From NCBI GenBank assembly GCA_021642125.1, contig JAKIXB010000009.1, positions 248,001-312,000 of the forward strand: a stretch of DNA of 64,000 nucleotides. The letters are read 5' to 3'. Positions 24,039 through 34,922 of this stretch are shown piece after piece. Each line of letters opens with the position of its first letter. Positions within the stretch are counted from its first letter, which is position 1. A program made the position numbers and the translations under genes. The stretch comes from Nothophoma quercina (lineage: Eukaryota; Ascomycota; Dothideomycetes; Pleosporales; Didymellaceae). The notes under the pieces are model-generated. The model worked only from the letters and a program-made list of their open reading frames with translations, was not told the origin of the DNA and made no database searches.

Positions 24039-25209
24039 ATGTTCTCTGCGATCACGCGACTGAGAGCAGTTTCCAACCACATCACCAAAACAACCACAGC
24101 AGCACGAGCATTTTCTCAAAGTAGAACCGCATTCGCCATGGACAAGAAGCCTGACATCCTCAATTGGGTAGATCCCAAGGACAAGAGTGGAGAGTTCAAG
24201 CGCCAGCAATCAGTCTTCCGCTCCTTCATCGAGAACAAGCCCGGTGCAGAATTCCCCGCAGAAAAGGACCGTTACCACCTCTACGTTTCCTATGCCTGTC
24301 CCTGGGCGCACCGCACCTTGATTGTTCGCAATTTGAAAGGTCTGCAAGACATTATTAGTTTCACCAGCGTGCACTGGCACATGGCGGAGAAGGGCTGGCG
24401 CTTCGCTACTTCGGATGAGAAACTGCCTGGCGAGAACACCCACCCGGATCCTCTGCACAAGGAGTACACACATCTCCGCGACATCTACTTTGAGCAGAAC
24501 CCAGACTACGAGGGCAGGTTTACTGTACCCACGCTGTACGACAAGAAGCAGAAGCGTATTGTCAGTAACGAGAGCAGCGAGATTATCCGAATGCTGTACA
24601 CAGAGTTCGATGACCTGATTGCGGATGAGTACAAGAAGGTGGATTTGTTCCCGAAGAACTTGCAGAAAGATATTGAGGAGATGAATGAGTGGGTGTACAA
24701 TGACATCAACAACGGCGTGTACAAGTCTGGATTTGCTACGTAAGTCTGCACTTTTCGAAGTATGGAACGCCGCGCAGTATACTAACACATACAGCACCGA
24801 GGACGCCTACAAGAAAAACGTAACCACCCTTTTCAAGTCTCTAGACCGCGTCGAAGCCGCCCTCGCAGACTCATCAACACCCTACCTCCTCTCCTCACCG
24901 CACGTCACAGAAGCAGATGTCCGCCTGTTTACGACAATCATCCGCTTCGACCCAGTCTACGTGCAGCACTTCAAGTGCAACATTCGCGACATCCGCAGCG
25001 GCTACCCCAACCTGCATCAGTGGGTGAGGCATCTGTATTGGGATTATCCCAAGGCGTTCGGCGAGACGACGGAGTTCGAGCACATCAGGAATCACTACAC
25101 CAAGAGTCACGGGCAGATCAATCCATTTGCGATTACGCCTATTGGGCCGTTGCCTAACATTCTCGAGAAAGACGATGAGGTGCCTAGTGTCAAGGCTGCG
25201 TTGAAGTAA
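24039..25209 (+). CDS. Glutathionyl-hydroquinone reductase / omega-class-like GST (Gto/Ecm4 family)
   Basis: Reduces glutathionyl-hydroquinones using glutathione; the family is Xi-class GST (Ecm4/Gto2 in yeast). Exons 24039-24739 and 24795-25209 (55-nt intron, GTAAGT, ACTAAC branch, CAG) give 371 residues. The thioredoxin-fold active site is YVSYACPWAHRTLIV, with the catalytic Cys of the CPWA motif at about residue 88. The segment NESSEIIRML matches the glutathione-binding Glu-Ser pair. The C-terminal helical domain includes TEADVRLFTTIIRFDPVYV. The first 35 residues are Arg/Ser/Thr-rich without acidic residues, fitting a mitochondrial presequence, with an in-frame Met (MDKKPD) after it that could start a cytosolic form. 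Confidence 0.9.
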
Positions 25210-25296
25210 GAAAGGAAAAGATATCATTGCGTAACAAACAAATGCAGACACCGCAATCGCACTCGCCTTCCTGAACAATATGCATCTCAATCCTTC

Positions 25297-25914
25297 TTAA
25301 TGTTGAGCACGGACATGCTCTTCGACAAATAGCCTCTTCCACCCCCCTTCCCGCCTATACACACTTGCACAATTTCTGACAAAACACCTGTCATGTCTTT
25401 CCGTCGTTGCATGCCACACTGCGTCTTCCTCGCGCATACAAGTCCTATGAGCCTCGCATCCGACTGGGCATTCCCACTGATGATTGACCAGCTGCTGATG
25501 GTTCGCAAACCAAACATAGCATACAGGGCATTGTTCGCGTTCCAGATTTGCTTCGGCGGTGAGCGTCTGTGTACCGTCTCGTGCCACCGAGTAGGTCAGA
25601 GAAGCGATGACGTGGGTATCTTGCAGTGCTGCGAAGGACTGAACTAGGGTATGAGCAAGAGGCGTGTTGATGGCAGGCACATTGTGGTGATTATAGAGCG
25701 CTAGGTTGTAGCCACTGTCGTGGTTCGGGCGGCGCAAGGCTACAGTGCCCGTTGTGCCGTGGCTGGTGCGGTAGTGCGTATCACTTGGGTACGTAGAGTC
25801 GTTATTGTAATTATACATTTCTTGGGTGCGTGAGCGGCGGTAGCTGGGTTTGTGGATTGAGCAGTAGTAACCGGAGCCGTGGATGCGTGTGCTACAAACG
25901 GCGCAATATCGCAT
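25297..25914 (-). CDS. Hypothetical Cys/His-rich protein
   Basis: Single exon, 205 residues, start ATG 25912-25914. Family not recognised. It opens with a CxxC pair (YCAVCSTR) and a further Cys-His pair (YYCSIH), which together could bind one zinc. A second cluster lies at about residues 128-185: CPVCYVWF, then HQQLVNHQWECPVGC, then HRTCMREEDAVWH and RCFVRNC, resembling degenerate zinc fingers. The middle is low in structure and rich in Tyr/Asn/His. It converges on the GST gene, with only 87 bases between the stops. Zinc binding is inferred from residue spacing only. Confidence 0.66.
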   Translation of the reverse strand: MRYCAVCSTRIHGSGYYCSIHKPSYRRSRTQEMYNYNNDSTYPSDTHYRTSHGTTGTVALRRPNHDSGYNLALYNHHNVPAINTPLAHTLVQSFAALQDTHVIASLTYSVARDGTQTLTAEANLEREQCPVCYVWFANHQQLVNHQWECPVGCEAHRTCMREEDAVWHATTERHDRCFVRNCASVYRREGGWKRLFVEEHVRAQH

Positions 25915-26342
25915 CTTGCTGTGTCTGGTAGATTTATTCTGGGTGATTTCGTTAGAGTCGAAAGGCTCTCATTCTTGTGGATGGCTGCCTTGATGATAGA
26001 TTTTGAATGTTCTACTTTGACTGATAGTTATGCGACACGCAGAGCTGCATATGCGCGCCGTCAGGCTGGCTTATGGTCCTTCACCGGTCAACGCCGTAGA
26101 TCCAATGGCGGCTGAGCTCGTCGTCGACGTCAGCCAATAGGGCGTTCTTATCATTGAGAAGGTAATCGGGATAGCTCTCAGACCCAACAGAACGCTTTTC
26201 GACTACGAGGAAGGCTACACTGCTCTGCACCGCCCTGGTTGCTATCACTGGATTGTGCAAGGCTGAGAAAGTCAACAAGAATGTTTATGAACCTCTGATG
26301 CTATACAATATTCAGCTAAGCTTGCGACGCGTTCTGAAGAGA
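25915..26342. other. Intergenic, no gene seen
   Basis: 428 bases between the hypothetical gene's start and the VPS15 stop; promoter of the former and 3' flank of the latter. Confidence 0.55.
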
Positions 26343-29300
26343 CTACATGAACATGTAGATCACGCCCGATCTGTCCGCTGAGATCACCATACCATAAGGC
26401 TGTTCAACCAAAGCCACATCCATGATCTTGTCCAGATGCGTCTTAAGCAACTGTTGTTGCTGCAGCGAAATAAGACCAGTCCGTGACGACTTCGGCGCTG
26501 GTCTCTTGCTCGAAGAAGAACTCTTGCTGTCCCTCGCACTCAAAGCTTGTGACTGAGGCTGTGACGAAAGTTCGGTGATGACAGTAGTTTCGACACCTGG
26601 CTGGCTCGTCGCATAGTGAGGCTTGACTTCGTCAGCCTCCAGACCACTGACTATCATCGACGCTTCCGGGCGGTACGTGTCCCAGTACCTGATCTTCCAG
26701 TCTGGTCCGGCGGTGAGGATGAATGTATGTTTTGCTTCGCCCCTTTCGTCCACGGCCTGAGTATGCACAGCAAGCGCCCGAATGCCACGATCTGCGTTCT
26801 GGTTTGCCGTTGGTTCCAGAGCTGTTGCAAACCGTCCGAGCATACCACCCGGCTTCTCTTCGTCCAGATCGGTGAGCAGAGTGCTCTTCAGTCCGGTCTC
26901 CTTGCCACCTCCAATGCGATACACACGCTCACAAATATGCTTCTCCCAGTCCCACATGGTCACCTCGCCTTGCCCGCTGCCGCCAGAAATATAGAGCCGC
27001 TGTGATTTCTTTCGTCCGGGCATCGGTATCAGAAGAAGTCGATGTACAGGAGAGGCGCCACTACAGACCCAGGCTTTCAAGCGTAGCTTGAAACGCAGAT
27101 CCCAAAGATCGAGCACACCATGAGACGTCCCTAGTAACAGCCAGTGCGCTTTTCTGTCGACGCAGAAGCAGGTAGGCGTGCCATGGTTGAGTGGGTTCTT
27201 TAGGATGAACAGTTCTTCCATCGTTCTGAGATCTAGCCCAATGATCTTTGATGTGCTCGTGGCAAGCACAAGTACGGACTTGTTATCCTCCGTATAGTGT
27301 TCAGACCATACTGCCTGATCGCCTTTGGGCAGTTGGTACTCGCGTAGAAGCCTGGGTCTGCCGAACTTGTTTGACCCTTCAGGACCCTGCACATAGTCAA
27401 CTCGCACTACGTGAACACTGCCGTCACTGCCAGTAGCAACAAAGGAGTATGTCTGCTCTACGAAGACGAGACTCGTGACCTTGACATCTTCACCAAGTTT
27501 GTACGTCTGCCGAGATCGTCGAGTGATGTTGCGCTCGAGACGCGAAGTATCCCAAACCTTGACAGTACCGTCGTCTGACCCACTGATGAAGAAGCCTTGG
27601 TCTGGAGATACCAGTATGCGACTTACTGAAGCAGTGTGTTCACCAAAAGTGGCTATCAAAGCGCCTTCGGGTCTCCACGGAACGCCTGTCGCTGCCGGAT
27701 TCGCGTCCTTGTGACGGATGGGCTGTTTCCTGAGCGGAAGCTGAATGCGGGGACCAAACTCAATCTCGCCTGAAGGAAAGCGCTCGAGGAGCATGGAATC
27801 GAGAAGCTTCAAAATCGCGGGATCATTGCCAGTGTAGTTGTGCGCATTCCTAAACCGCACCTGAGAAGAACTTGGATGAGGCTTGTCGACGGCAAGCGGT
27901 GAGGAGGGCTGGCGAGAGCGAGACGTGTCTCGTACGTGCGCTGCATCGACCTTACCGAAAGCATTCGCAGAACTTGTGCCAATCTCTGGAAGGGCCTTGT
28001 TCTCCTTCTTGTTGAGCAAGCTCAGAGCACTGCTTCGATGTTGCAAGGGGTGCAAGTGATCTCCAGCGCCATACGAGCCAAAAGATGAACGAGTAGGAGA
28101 TGCGCCACTAGGTATCTGCAGAGAGTTTCTTCGCACAGCGGTCTCTGATGATGGCGATCCTCGCCCATGAGCTGCAGTATTCGACCGTGGTGGAATAGCT
28201 ATACCTCCTCGACTGCCCTCTTCCAGCCTCAACCGTTCAGCTTGGCTTTGCGCGTGGGGCATGCGCGATGCAAGAGCATCAATCTCCGTAGTAGACGCGT
28301 CAAGCAGTGCATCTTGGATGGTCCGGGGCTGAGTCGAGTTCTCCTGCTGGCCGGCGACCATTCGATCCTTATTGACAGTATGCTGTATATTCTCGTCAAA
28401 GATGACGGTGAGGGCATTCACTCCAAGATCTTTCAGTGTTATGATGTTGTTGAACCTTGTTGGGCTTGATGTAAGACTGTCAGATCGGCGCCGGTGCACC
28501 ACTCGCCAAATGAACTCACGCAGGGCCACGAGCTTGAAGTCATCATCGGCTGTCATGCCCGCATTGCGAAGCTTCTGCAGCCAGGTCTCGTCTTCCGCAT
28601 TCTTCTGTATCCTCTGAAGCACTTTCGAGTCAAGCTCCCGGCCTGAGATAGCGGGCAAAGTCTCCTCTGTCGAGCCGAAGGTGAATGTCTGCTGTTGCCT
28701 TGCAGAAGTCCAGAATAGCCCTTTTTGTGCTTGGACGGCCCAGTTCGAAGCCATCTCCATGAGTAACCTCGACATTGGTTTCTTTAAAGATTCAAGGATT
28801 CGAGTTTGCGAAAAGTCGGACGGCACCACTTTCAGGTAGGGTCTGATCAGGTTGACGAGAATGCTGTGTGTGTCGGCAACGGACAAATACCTCGATGCAG
28901 TCGATATGAACTGTGCAGCTGCTTCCCGTATCCAGAGGTTCGGGTGCATCGTAAGCCGTGCCACGATATCGACTAGCTCCCATGTTTTAGACCTTTGGAA
29001 TAGACCAAGCTCTGCCATGGAAGACAGAGCACGAATGACCTTTTCGACGACAAATTCTTCCGGGTCGGTCAATGCCTGGACCATGAGAGGAAGGATATAA
29101 CCCTCCAGACTGGCACCGCCAACGAACACAGCGACTCCTACGATCGCTTCGAAGAAGCCGCACTTCAGCATCCAATCCGGATCGTTGAGGTATGTGTTGA
29201 GATGGCTCAACACGACATCGTTGGCTCGTGGACTACCGAAGAAGACGCAGAGATCGGAGACAGACCGGAGCATCGCGCGACGTACAGACGCAGTCTGGTC

Positions 29301-31070
29301 AGTCAATAGAGCCTTTGTGTGCTTCTCGAATGCCTCGAGCAAGTTTTGGCGATCGGCATCGAAGCGATTGCGGTGCGCAGATGTGGAGAGACTGTCCTCA
29401 GCCTCAGGGTCAGTTGCGGGGAGTGCTCCGTCCGCTCGCAATGCTTGGATCATGTCGAGATACCTAGCGGCGGTGGTAGCAAGTGTGCCGATGCACAAGG
29501 CATACTGCATGCGAACAAGTGGGTTTTCTGCTGACGAAGAGTCCGGAAGATACGTTTCTAGTCTTGGTAGAACATACTCCGGAAAGATGTACGCATTGAT
29601 CGGGGACACGACCTGGACCATCGCAAGGATCTGGGTCAGTGACCTTAGCGCAGTGATTCTCACTTGCTCTGATTTATCGGTGAGTAGTTGCGCAACGTAT
29701 GGTATCACGCGATCCAACTTCGCCTCGTCGGTCAAACGCTCGGAAAACGCTAACAGCAGCTCGAGACCTCTCACGCGAGCTGAAGCACGAGCCGTACCCC
29801 GCATGCAAGAGACAACAATTGTTAAGAAGATCAAATTGCCGTCGTCCTGTGTGAGGCTCCGTGCCGGTGATACTTCATGTTGGTAGTTGGGAATGTCAAT
29901 GTGCAGGGGGAACAGCTTTGCATTCGGCTTCGGTGGCAGTTGTCGCGGTTTTACCAATTCCTTCCCCTCGCTGCTCGACAGAAGGTGAGAAATCTTGTCG
30001 TAATCGTTGTACACCTGATCGATGCGTTCATCTGGCTCTCCAAGATGCTCGGAAGTCGTGGTCACCGGCTTGCGGCCTGAAGAGGGATCGGTGATCGAAA
30101 ACATGTACTGTTGGAGAAAACCATAGAAGTAGTCCGGGAACACTTTGCCTCTCCAGTGGGTGAGGTAATCCTCAGCCGACATCCTGGAGTTGGGGTCGAC
30201 TTGTATCATATGCATGATGAGCTCTCGTACGTGAGGGTCTTGGATCTTGCTGAGATGAGAGTGTTCAGGGTTGTACTCGCCTTGCCGGTACTTGAACAGC
30301 TGGCTCAGAGAGAAAATAGGAGCCTCAAGGAACAGCTCTGCAATGACACAGCCAACACTAAAGATATCCATGGCCCAGTTGACGTTTCCTTCTCCTTCTG
30401 GCTGCTGGCCAGAAGCTAGAAACCGCTCAGGGGCCAGATAACATGTGCGTCGCCCCGAAAGGTCAAAGTAGAATGAGAAGTCGGCGGGATTGTCCTCAGG
30501 TAGATGTGCGGGCTTGTACGAGGAGGAGAAGTCGGTCAAGTAGAGCCAGTTCCAGGAAGTCACTAGTACGTTCTCTGTCTTGATGTCCCCGTGGTAGATG
30601 TTCTGTGCATGACAGTCGCGTACAGTAGACAGCAGCTGGAAAGACAGCCATTTCTTCTCTATCTCTTCAAGGAACGGGCGTGTACTGAGTCTATCGTATA
30701 ATGAGCTGTGAATGTATTGACGAACCAGATAGCCACAAGCAGCCGTTTCGATGATACGGTGATAAGGCAAGGCGTTCGGCACCTCTGCAAGCGCCTTGCG
30801 TTCGTCTGCAATCGAGTCAGATAGGACCAAACTAAGACACCCCTACTATTACTTACGAAGTAACCGTCTTGCATATGTTTCGAAGTTGAACTGCGCGTAT
30901 GGCTTCATGACCACGCGCGCAACGATAAGGCCATCTTTGTGTCGTGCCCTCACAGCCTTCATGAACCGAGCAGCACCCAAAGATTTTTCATACTGTAGGT
31001 CAGCCAACTCCGGGACATCGATGTTGGCGGTGCCAGCCGAGAGCGTGGTGAGTGAGAACCCTTGTCCCAT
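26343..31070 (-). CDS. VPS15: Vps15, protein-kinase-like regulatory subunit of the Vps34 PI 3-kinase
   Basis: Scaffold of the class III PI 3-kinase complexes that make PI3P for autophagy and endosome sorting. Exons 31070-30857 and 30805-26343 (51-nt intron, GTAAGT, CTGAC branch, CAG) give 1558 residues. The N-terminus MGQGFSLTT is a myristoylation signal. The pseudokinase-like domain has YHGDIKTENVLVTSW in the catalytic loop and LTDFSS in place of DFG, usual for the family. HEAT repeats follow (PYVAQLLTDKSEQVRITALR and VRRAMLRSVSDLCVFFG), then a disordered linker, then C-terminal WD40 repeats (SGSDDGTVKVWDTS, GVLDLWDLRF, KIRYWDTYR). FIG4, also in endosomal phosphoinositide metabolism, diverges from it. 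Confidence 0.95.
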
Positions 31071-31580
31071 GGTAACGGTTAACGTAATCGAACACTAGGG
31101 CGAGGCGTGTTGATGCCTGCCGGGTTGCATGTTGAGTTGTCAAGAGGAGGCCTCAACACTTGCAAAGATATGATAGCGACGTCTGCTAGAATGCGGAAAG
31201 TAACGATTGCATGCTGATGTTTGCGCGATGAAGATTGTTGTAAAGTGCACCACGTGCAACGCGAGTTCGTGGTCATACACGGCTCTGGGCTGGGCTCCCA
31301 ATTACAGCCGCAGCGGGCGCTAAGGGCATGACTAAGCACCAAATGACGCACTAGGCGATGCACCTCAGTTGTGCAAACACGCCCGTTAAGCACATTCCAA
31401 ACTTGCTCGAGCACCTCCGTTGCTTCTTCTGCGTGTGCAGCTGGTCTGGCACTTTCTGCTGCGAGCTGCGCGATTTTCTTCTCGTGCATCGCTCTCGCAG
31501 ACACTGATCTTCACGCAAACGCAGCCATGTCCACAAGCTAGCCACCCCAGTCGCTATCTTTACCTCTCTTGACAGGAGCT
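31071..31580. promoter_or_regulatory. Shared divergent promoter region VPS15 / FIG4
   Basis: 510 bases between divergent starts. The frames in it are short and motif-free. A 5' leader intron for FIG4 cannot be excluded: TTGACAG lies just before the start codon. Confidence 0.5.
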
Positions 31581-34500
31581 ATGGAGTCTTCGGGCACAAG
31601 GCCGGATCTCAGGGAGCGGTCTAGCTCAACGGCATCCAAAGCCACAACCTCACATGAGAGTCTTCACGAAAAGCCTGGGGAGTACGAAAGGGCGTCTTCT
31701 TTGGGCACAAGCCCAGAGTTGCTTCCGCAGAATGACACTCCATCGGAAAACTTCGAACCTGAGGCCGATCTGGACAAACTGCCTGGAATAGGGCAGCCTC
31801 GTACAGAGACTGAATCTGTCAAATTTGGTGGCGAAGAGGAGGATCCTACTGTTGGCGTGCAGTTTCAGAGGCCTACAAGTCCAGCAACTGTACACAATGT
31901 CAAGGGTATTGAATACCGAAAAGTCGGCGAAAATGGCATCAGCAGAATGCACAAGTTCTCGCTGTATGAGACAAGCACACGCTTCTACCTTATTGGAGCG
32001 GATATCATGGAGGAAGAGTATCGTGTGCTCAAGATTGATCGAACAGCGCCGCCGGGTCAACTGATGATATTTGAGGACGACATAGTATACAACAGGAAAG
32101 ACATGTACAGGCTCTTGCATACGATCCAAGACGGCAACAAGGGCACCGGCGGTCTTAAGCTGAAGTGCAGCACGTGGGGGTTGTTAGGCTTCATCCGTTT
32201 CACCGACGCTTACTATATGCTTCTAATCTCCAAGAGGGCGCAAGTGGCTATGCTTGGCGGTCACTACATCTACCAAGTCGATGGCACTGAGATGATCCCT
32301 CTGACGATGGGGTCTTCCACACGATACCAGAAGGAACGTAATCCGGAGGAGGCCAGATTCCTTGCAAGTCTTGCCAATTTGGATCTGACACGATCGTTCT
32401 ATTTCAGCTACTCATACAACATCACGAGAAGCTTGCAGCAGAACATCATACACGAACGGACGGCCTTGAACCAGGGTATCGAAAACCCTGAGCGCGACTA
32501 CCAGGACATGTTCATGTGGAACCACTACTTATTGGATCCAGCTCGCGTCGTTATGAAGAATGTCTACGACTGGTGCCATCCAGTCATTCACGGGTACGTG
32601 GACCAGTCATCGCTCGACGTCTTCGGTCGCAGGATCTACATTACCATCATTGCAAGGCGATCAAGGCATTTTGCAGGAGCTAGGTTCCTGAAGAGAGGTA
32701 CCAACGACCTGGGTTATGTCGCGAACGATGTAGAGTCTGAACAAATCGTGTCTGAAGCACTAACCACATCCTTCCATGCACCAGGGCCGCGTCTTTACAC
32801 CAATCCGACGTACACTTCGTATGTTCAGCATCGTGGTAGCATACCGCTATTCTGGACACAAGACAATACCGGTGTAACTCCGAAACCAGACATCGACCTC
32901 AGTCTCGTGGATCCGTTCTACAGCGCTGCAGCTCTTCACTTTGATGATCTGTTCCAGCGTTATGGTGCTCCCGTCATCGCATTGAACCTAATCAAAGCAC
33001 GAGAGCGAACGCCGAGGGAGTCAAAGCTGTTGTATGAGTACAAGTACTGCATCGACTACTTGAACCAGTCTCTGCCGAAAGACAAAAAGATACGTTACGA
33101 GGCATTTGACATGTCACGCGCCGCGAAGACACGAGGCCAGGATGTCATCGGCACTTTAGAAGGTCTTGCTGAGAAAGTCTTGCAGGAAACAGGGTTCTTC
33201 CAGAATGGTGACGAGGCCACTGGGGCACCTCAAGTGCAGAATGGTGTGGCCAGGACGAATTGCATTGACTGCCTCGATCGCACGAACGCCGCACAGTTCG
33301 TGATTGGAAAAAGAGCTCTCGGCCGTCAGCTACACGCGCTTGGTGTCATTGCCGGAAACACTGTCGAGTACGACTCGGACTGTGTAGAGATGTTCACTCA
33401 TATGTTCCATGGACATGGAGACACAATCGCAATACAGTATGGTGGGTCGCACCTCGTGAACACGATGGCCACATACCGGAAGATCAACCAGTGGCAGAGC
33501 AGTTCTCGCGACATGGTAGAGAGCTTCAAGCGGTATTACCACAACTCCTTCCTAGACTCGCAACGGCAGGAAGCGTATAACCTCTTCTTGGGTAATTACA
33601 CTTTCCATCAGGGCCAGCCAATGTTGTGGGATTTGACTACCGACTACTACCTTCACCATGCAGATCCAAAGGGGTACTTGGACTGGCAACGACGAGACTA
33701 CAACAACTGGTTCACTCCGTCCCATCTCGAGCCGCGCACGCTACCACCGTCGAACCACCTCAGAGCATTGCAGAGCAGATCACTGCAAGCTAATATCGGC
33801 TTCCGCGATGACTATTGGCTTGAGTACTACCGACCACTGGCTATCTCCTCCTTCCTCAAGATCTTCGCCTTCAGGCTAGCGTCACCAAACCGAGCTGTAC
33901 GGGATAGCCGAGACGGCCTTGCACCTTCGCGTATAGACGATATATCACCTTTCGTGCCTCGTAAGAAAGCACAGCAAGAGCAGATGGCTCAGCGAAACAA
34001 CGCGAAGAAGGGGCCTCGGAAGGGTGTCACGATTCTCGACCCTGTAAGCGAGAATGAATCACGGCAAGGCAGTATCATGGCCCGGCGACGTCACCATATA
34101 CAGCTCAGTGTGCCAGATACCAACTCTGTCACACATTCAATACTTCGAGATCCACATTTTGAGACAGATATGCCATCTTCCGCGCCTGCCACAGTAGGTT
34201 CTTTTCCATCTTTGGCGAACTCGATGTCTACATCGACAGGTTTGGCTTCAACCGTGCGACCAGGCTTCAAGCCCGCCGACAAAGCGCTCATCAATCAGTG
34301 GACTCTGGCGCAGTTTTACGACAACAGCATCAATCCCACCGTTTCAAGTGCTGAATCAGACGAGTATTCGCGGTACATCGAGCATCCACTGAATCTCCCA
34401 TTGGTCGTTAGCAGCGAGACACCAAGCGCAGATGATCCAGCCGCAATGGAGTACTACGAATACCTAAGCATGACTGAAGGCGGCCCGCAAGCATCAACAG

Positions 34501-34922
34501 ACATCGATGAGACCAGCACTACTCCCTCTGGTCTACCACGCATTGACACCGACGTCATGTCCGTCCGCTCCTTCCAATCCTACTCGCGTCCCATGACATC
34601 AGCATCAGTCAGCACACCATTCTCGCACGCACCAACATACTCCTGGCCACAGAGCTTGAACCCACACCCGCATCTCTACCCCTCATTCACCGACGAGATA
34701 CTGCCGCAGACGTACTCAACGCCCGGCAAGTTCCAGACTGCTGAGGAGGATATCGAGGAGTTTGAGGAGTACTTAGCTGTTAAAGAGAACCCATTGGATG
34801 TAGAAGAGGAAGACGGTACGAAGAAGCGGTACAAAGCTTATAGGCAGTGGTTGAAAGGGAAGAGTTTCTTCAAGCAGAGCAAGGTCGATCCGGAGTGGCA
34901 GAATCAGCTGCCGGTGAGATAG
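31581..34922 (+). CDS. FIG4: Fig4 Sac-domain polyphosphoinositide phosphatase
   Basis: Sac1-type phosphatase that works with Vac14 and the Fab1 kinase to control PI(3,5)P2 on vacuole and endosome membranes. Single exon, 1113 residues from the ATG at 31581. The Sac domain begins near residue 130 with KFSLYETSTRFYLIG. The catalytic CX5R motif reads RTNCIDCLDRTN near residue 560. YDWCHPVIHGYVDQ and GTNDLGYVANDVESEQIV are further family blocks. After the Sac domain come conserved Fig4 segments (FLGNYTFHQG, DPKGYLDWQRRDYNNWF), then a disordered tail with SEYSRYIEHPL. The length is typical of filamentous ascomycete Fig4, longer than yeast (879). Confidence 0.93.
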   Translation: MESSGTRPDLRERSSSTASKATTSHESLHEKPGEYERASSLGTSPELLPQNDTPSENFEPEADLDKLPGIGQPRTETESVKFGGEEEDPTVGVQFQRPTSPATVHNVKGIEYRKVGENGISRMHKFSLYETSTRFYLIGADIMEEEYRVLKIDRTAPPGQLMIFEDDIVYNRKDMYRLLHTIQDGNKGTGGLKLKCSTWGLLGFIRFTDAYYMLLISKRAQVAMLGGHYIYQVDGTEMIPLTMGSSTRYQKERNPEEARFLASLANLDLTRSFYFSYSYNITRSLQQNIIHERTALNQGIENPERDYQDMFMWNHYLLDPARVVMKNVYDWCHPVIHGYVDQSSLDVFGRRIYITIIARRSRHFAGARFLKRGTNDLGYVANDVESEQIVSEALTTSFHAPGPRLYTNPTYTSYVQHRGSIPLFWTQDNTGVTPKPDIDLSLVDPFYSAAALHFDDLFQRYGAPVIALNLIKARERTPRESKLLYEYKYCIDYLNQSLPKDKKIRYEAFDMSRAAKTRGQDVIGTLEGLAEKVLQETGFFQNGDEATGAPQVQNGVARTNCIDCLDRTNAAQFVIGKRALGRQLHALGVIAGNTVEYDSDCVEMFTHMFHGHGDTIAIQYGGSHLVNTMATYRKINQWQSSSRDMVESFKRYYHNSFLDSQRQEAYNLFLGNYTFHQGQPMLWDLTTDYYLHHADPKGYLDWQRRDYNNWFTPSHLEPRTLPPSNHLRALQSRSLQANIGFRDDYWLEYYRPLAISSFLKIFAFRLASPNRAVRDSRDGLAPSRIDDISPFVPRKKAQQEQMAQRNNAKKGPRKGVTILDPVSENESRQGSIMARRRHHIQLSVPDTNSVTHSILRDPHFETDMPSSAPATVGSFPSLANSMSTSTGLASTVRPGFKPADKALINQWTLAQFYDNSINPTVSSAESDEYSRYIEHPLNLPLVVSSETPSADDPAAMEYYEYLSMTEGGPQASTDIDETSTTPSGLPRIDTDVMSVRSFQSYSRPMTSASVSTPFSHAPTYSWPQSLNPHPHLYPSFTDEILPQTYSTPGKFQTAEEDIEEFEEYLAVKENPLDVEEEDGTKKRYKAYRQWLKGKSFFKQSKVDPEWQNQLPVR

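Noticed and set aside
28430..28500. Possible second intron in VPS15 between the HEAT and linker regions
   Set aside because: No GT donor of matching phase; the frame is open and reads plausibly, so I kept one exon.
31569..31580. Earlier start for FIG4
   Set aside because: The frame's first codon there is TTG; the first ATG is 31581.
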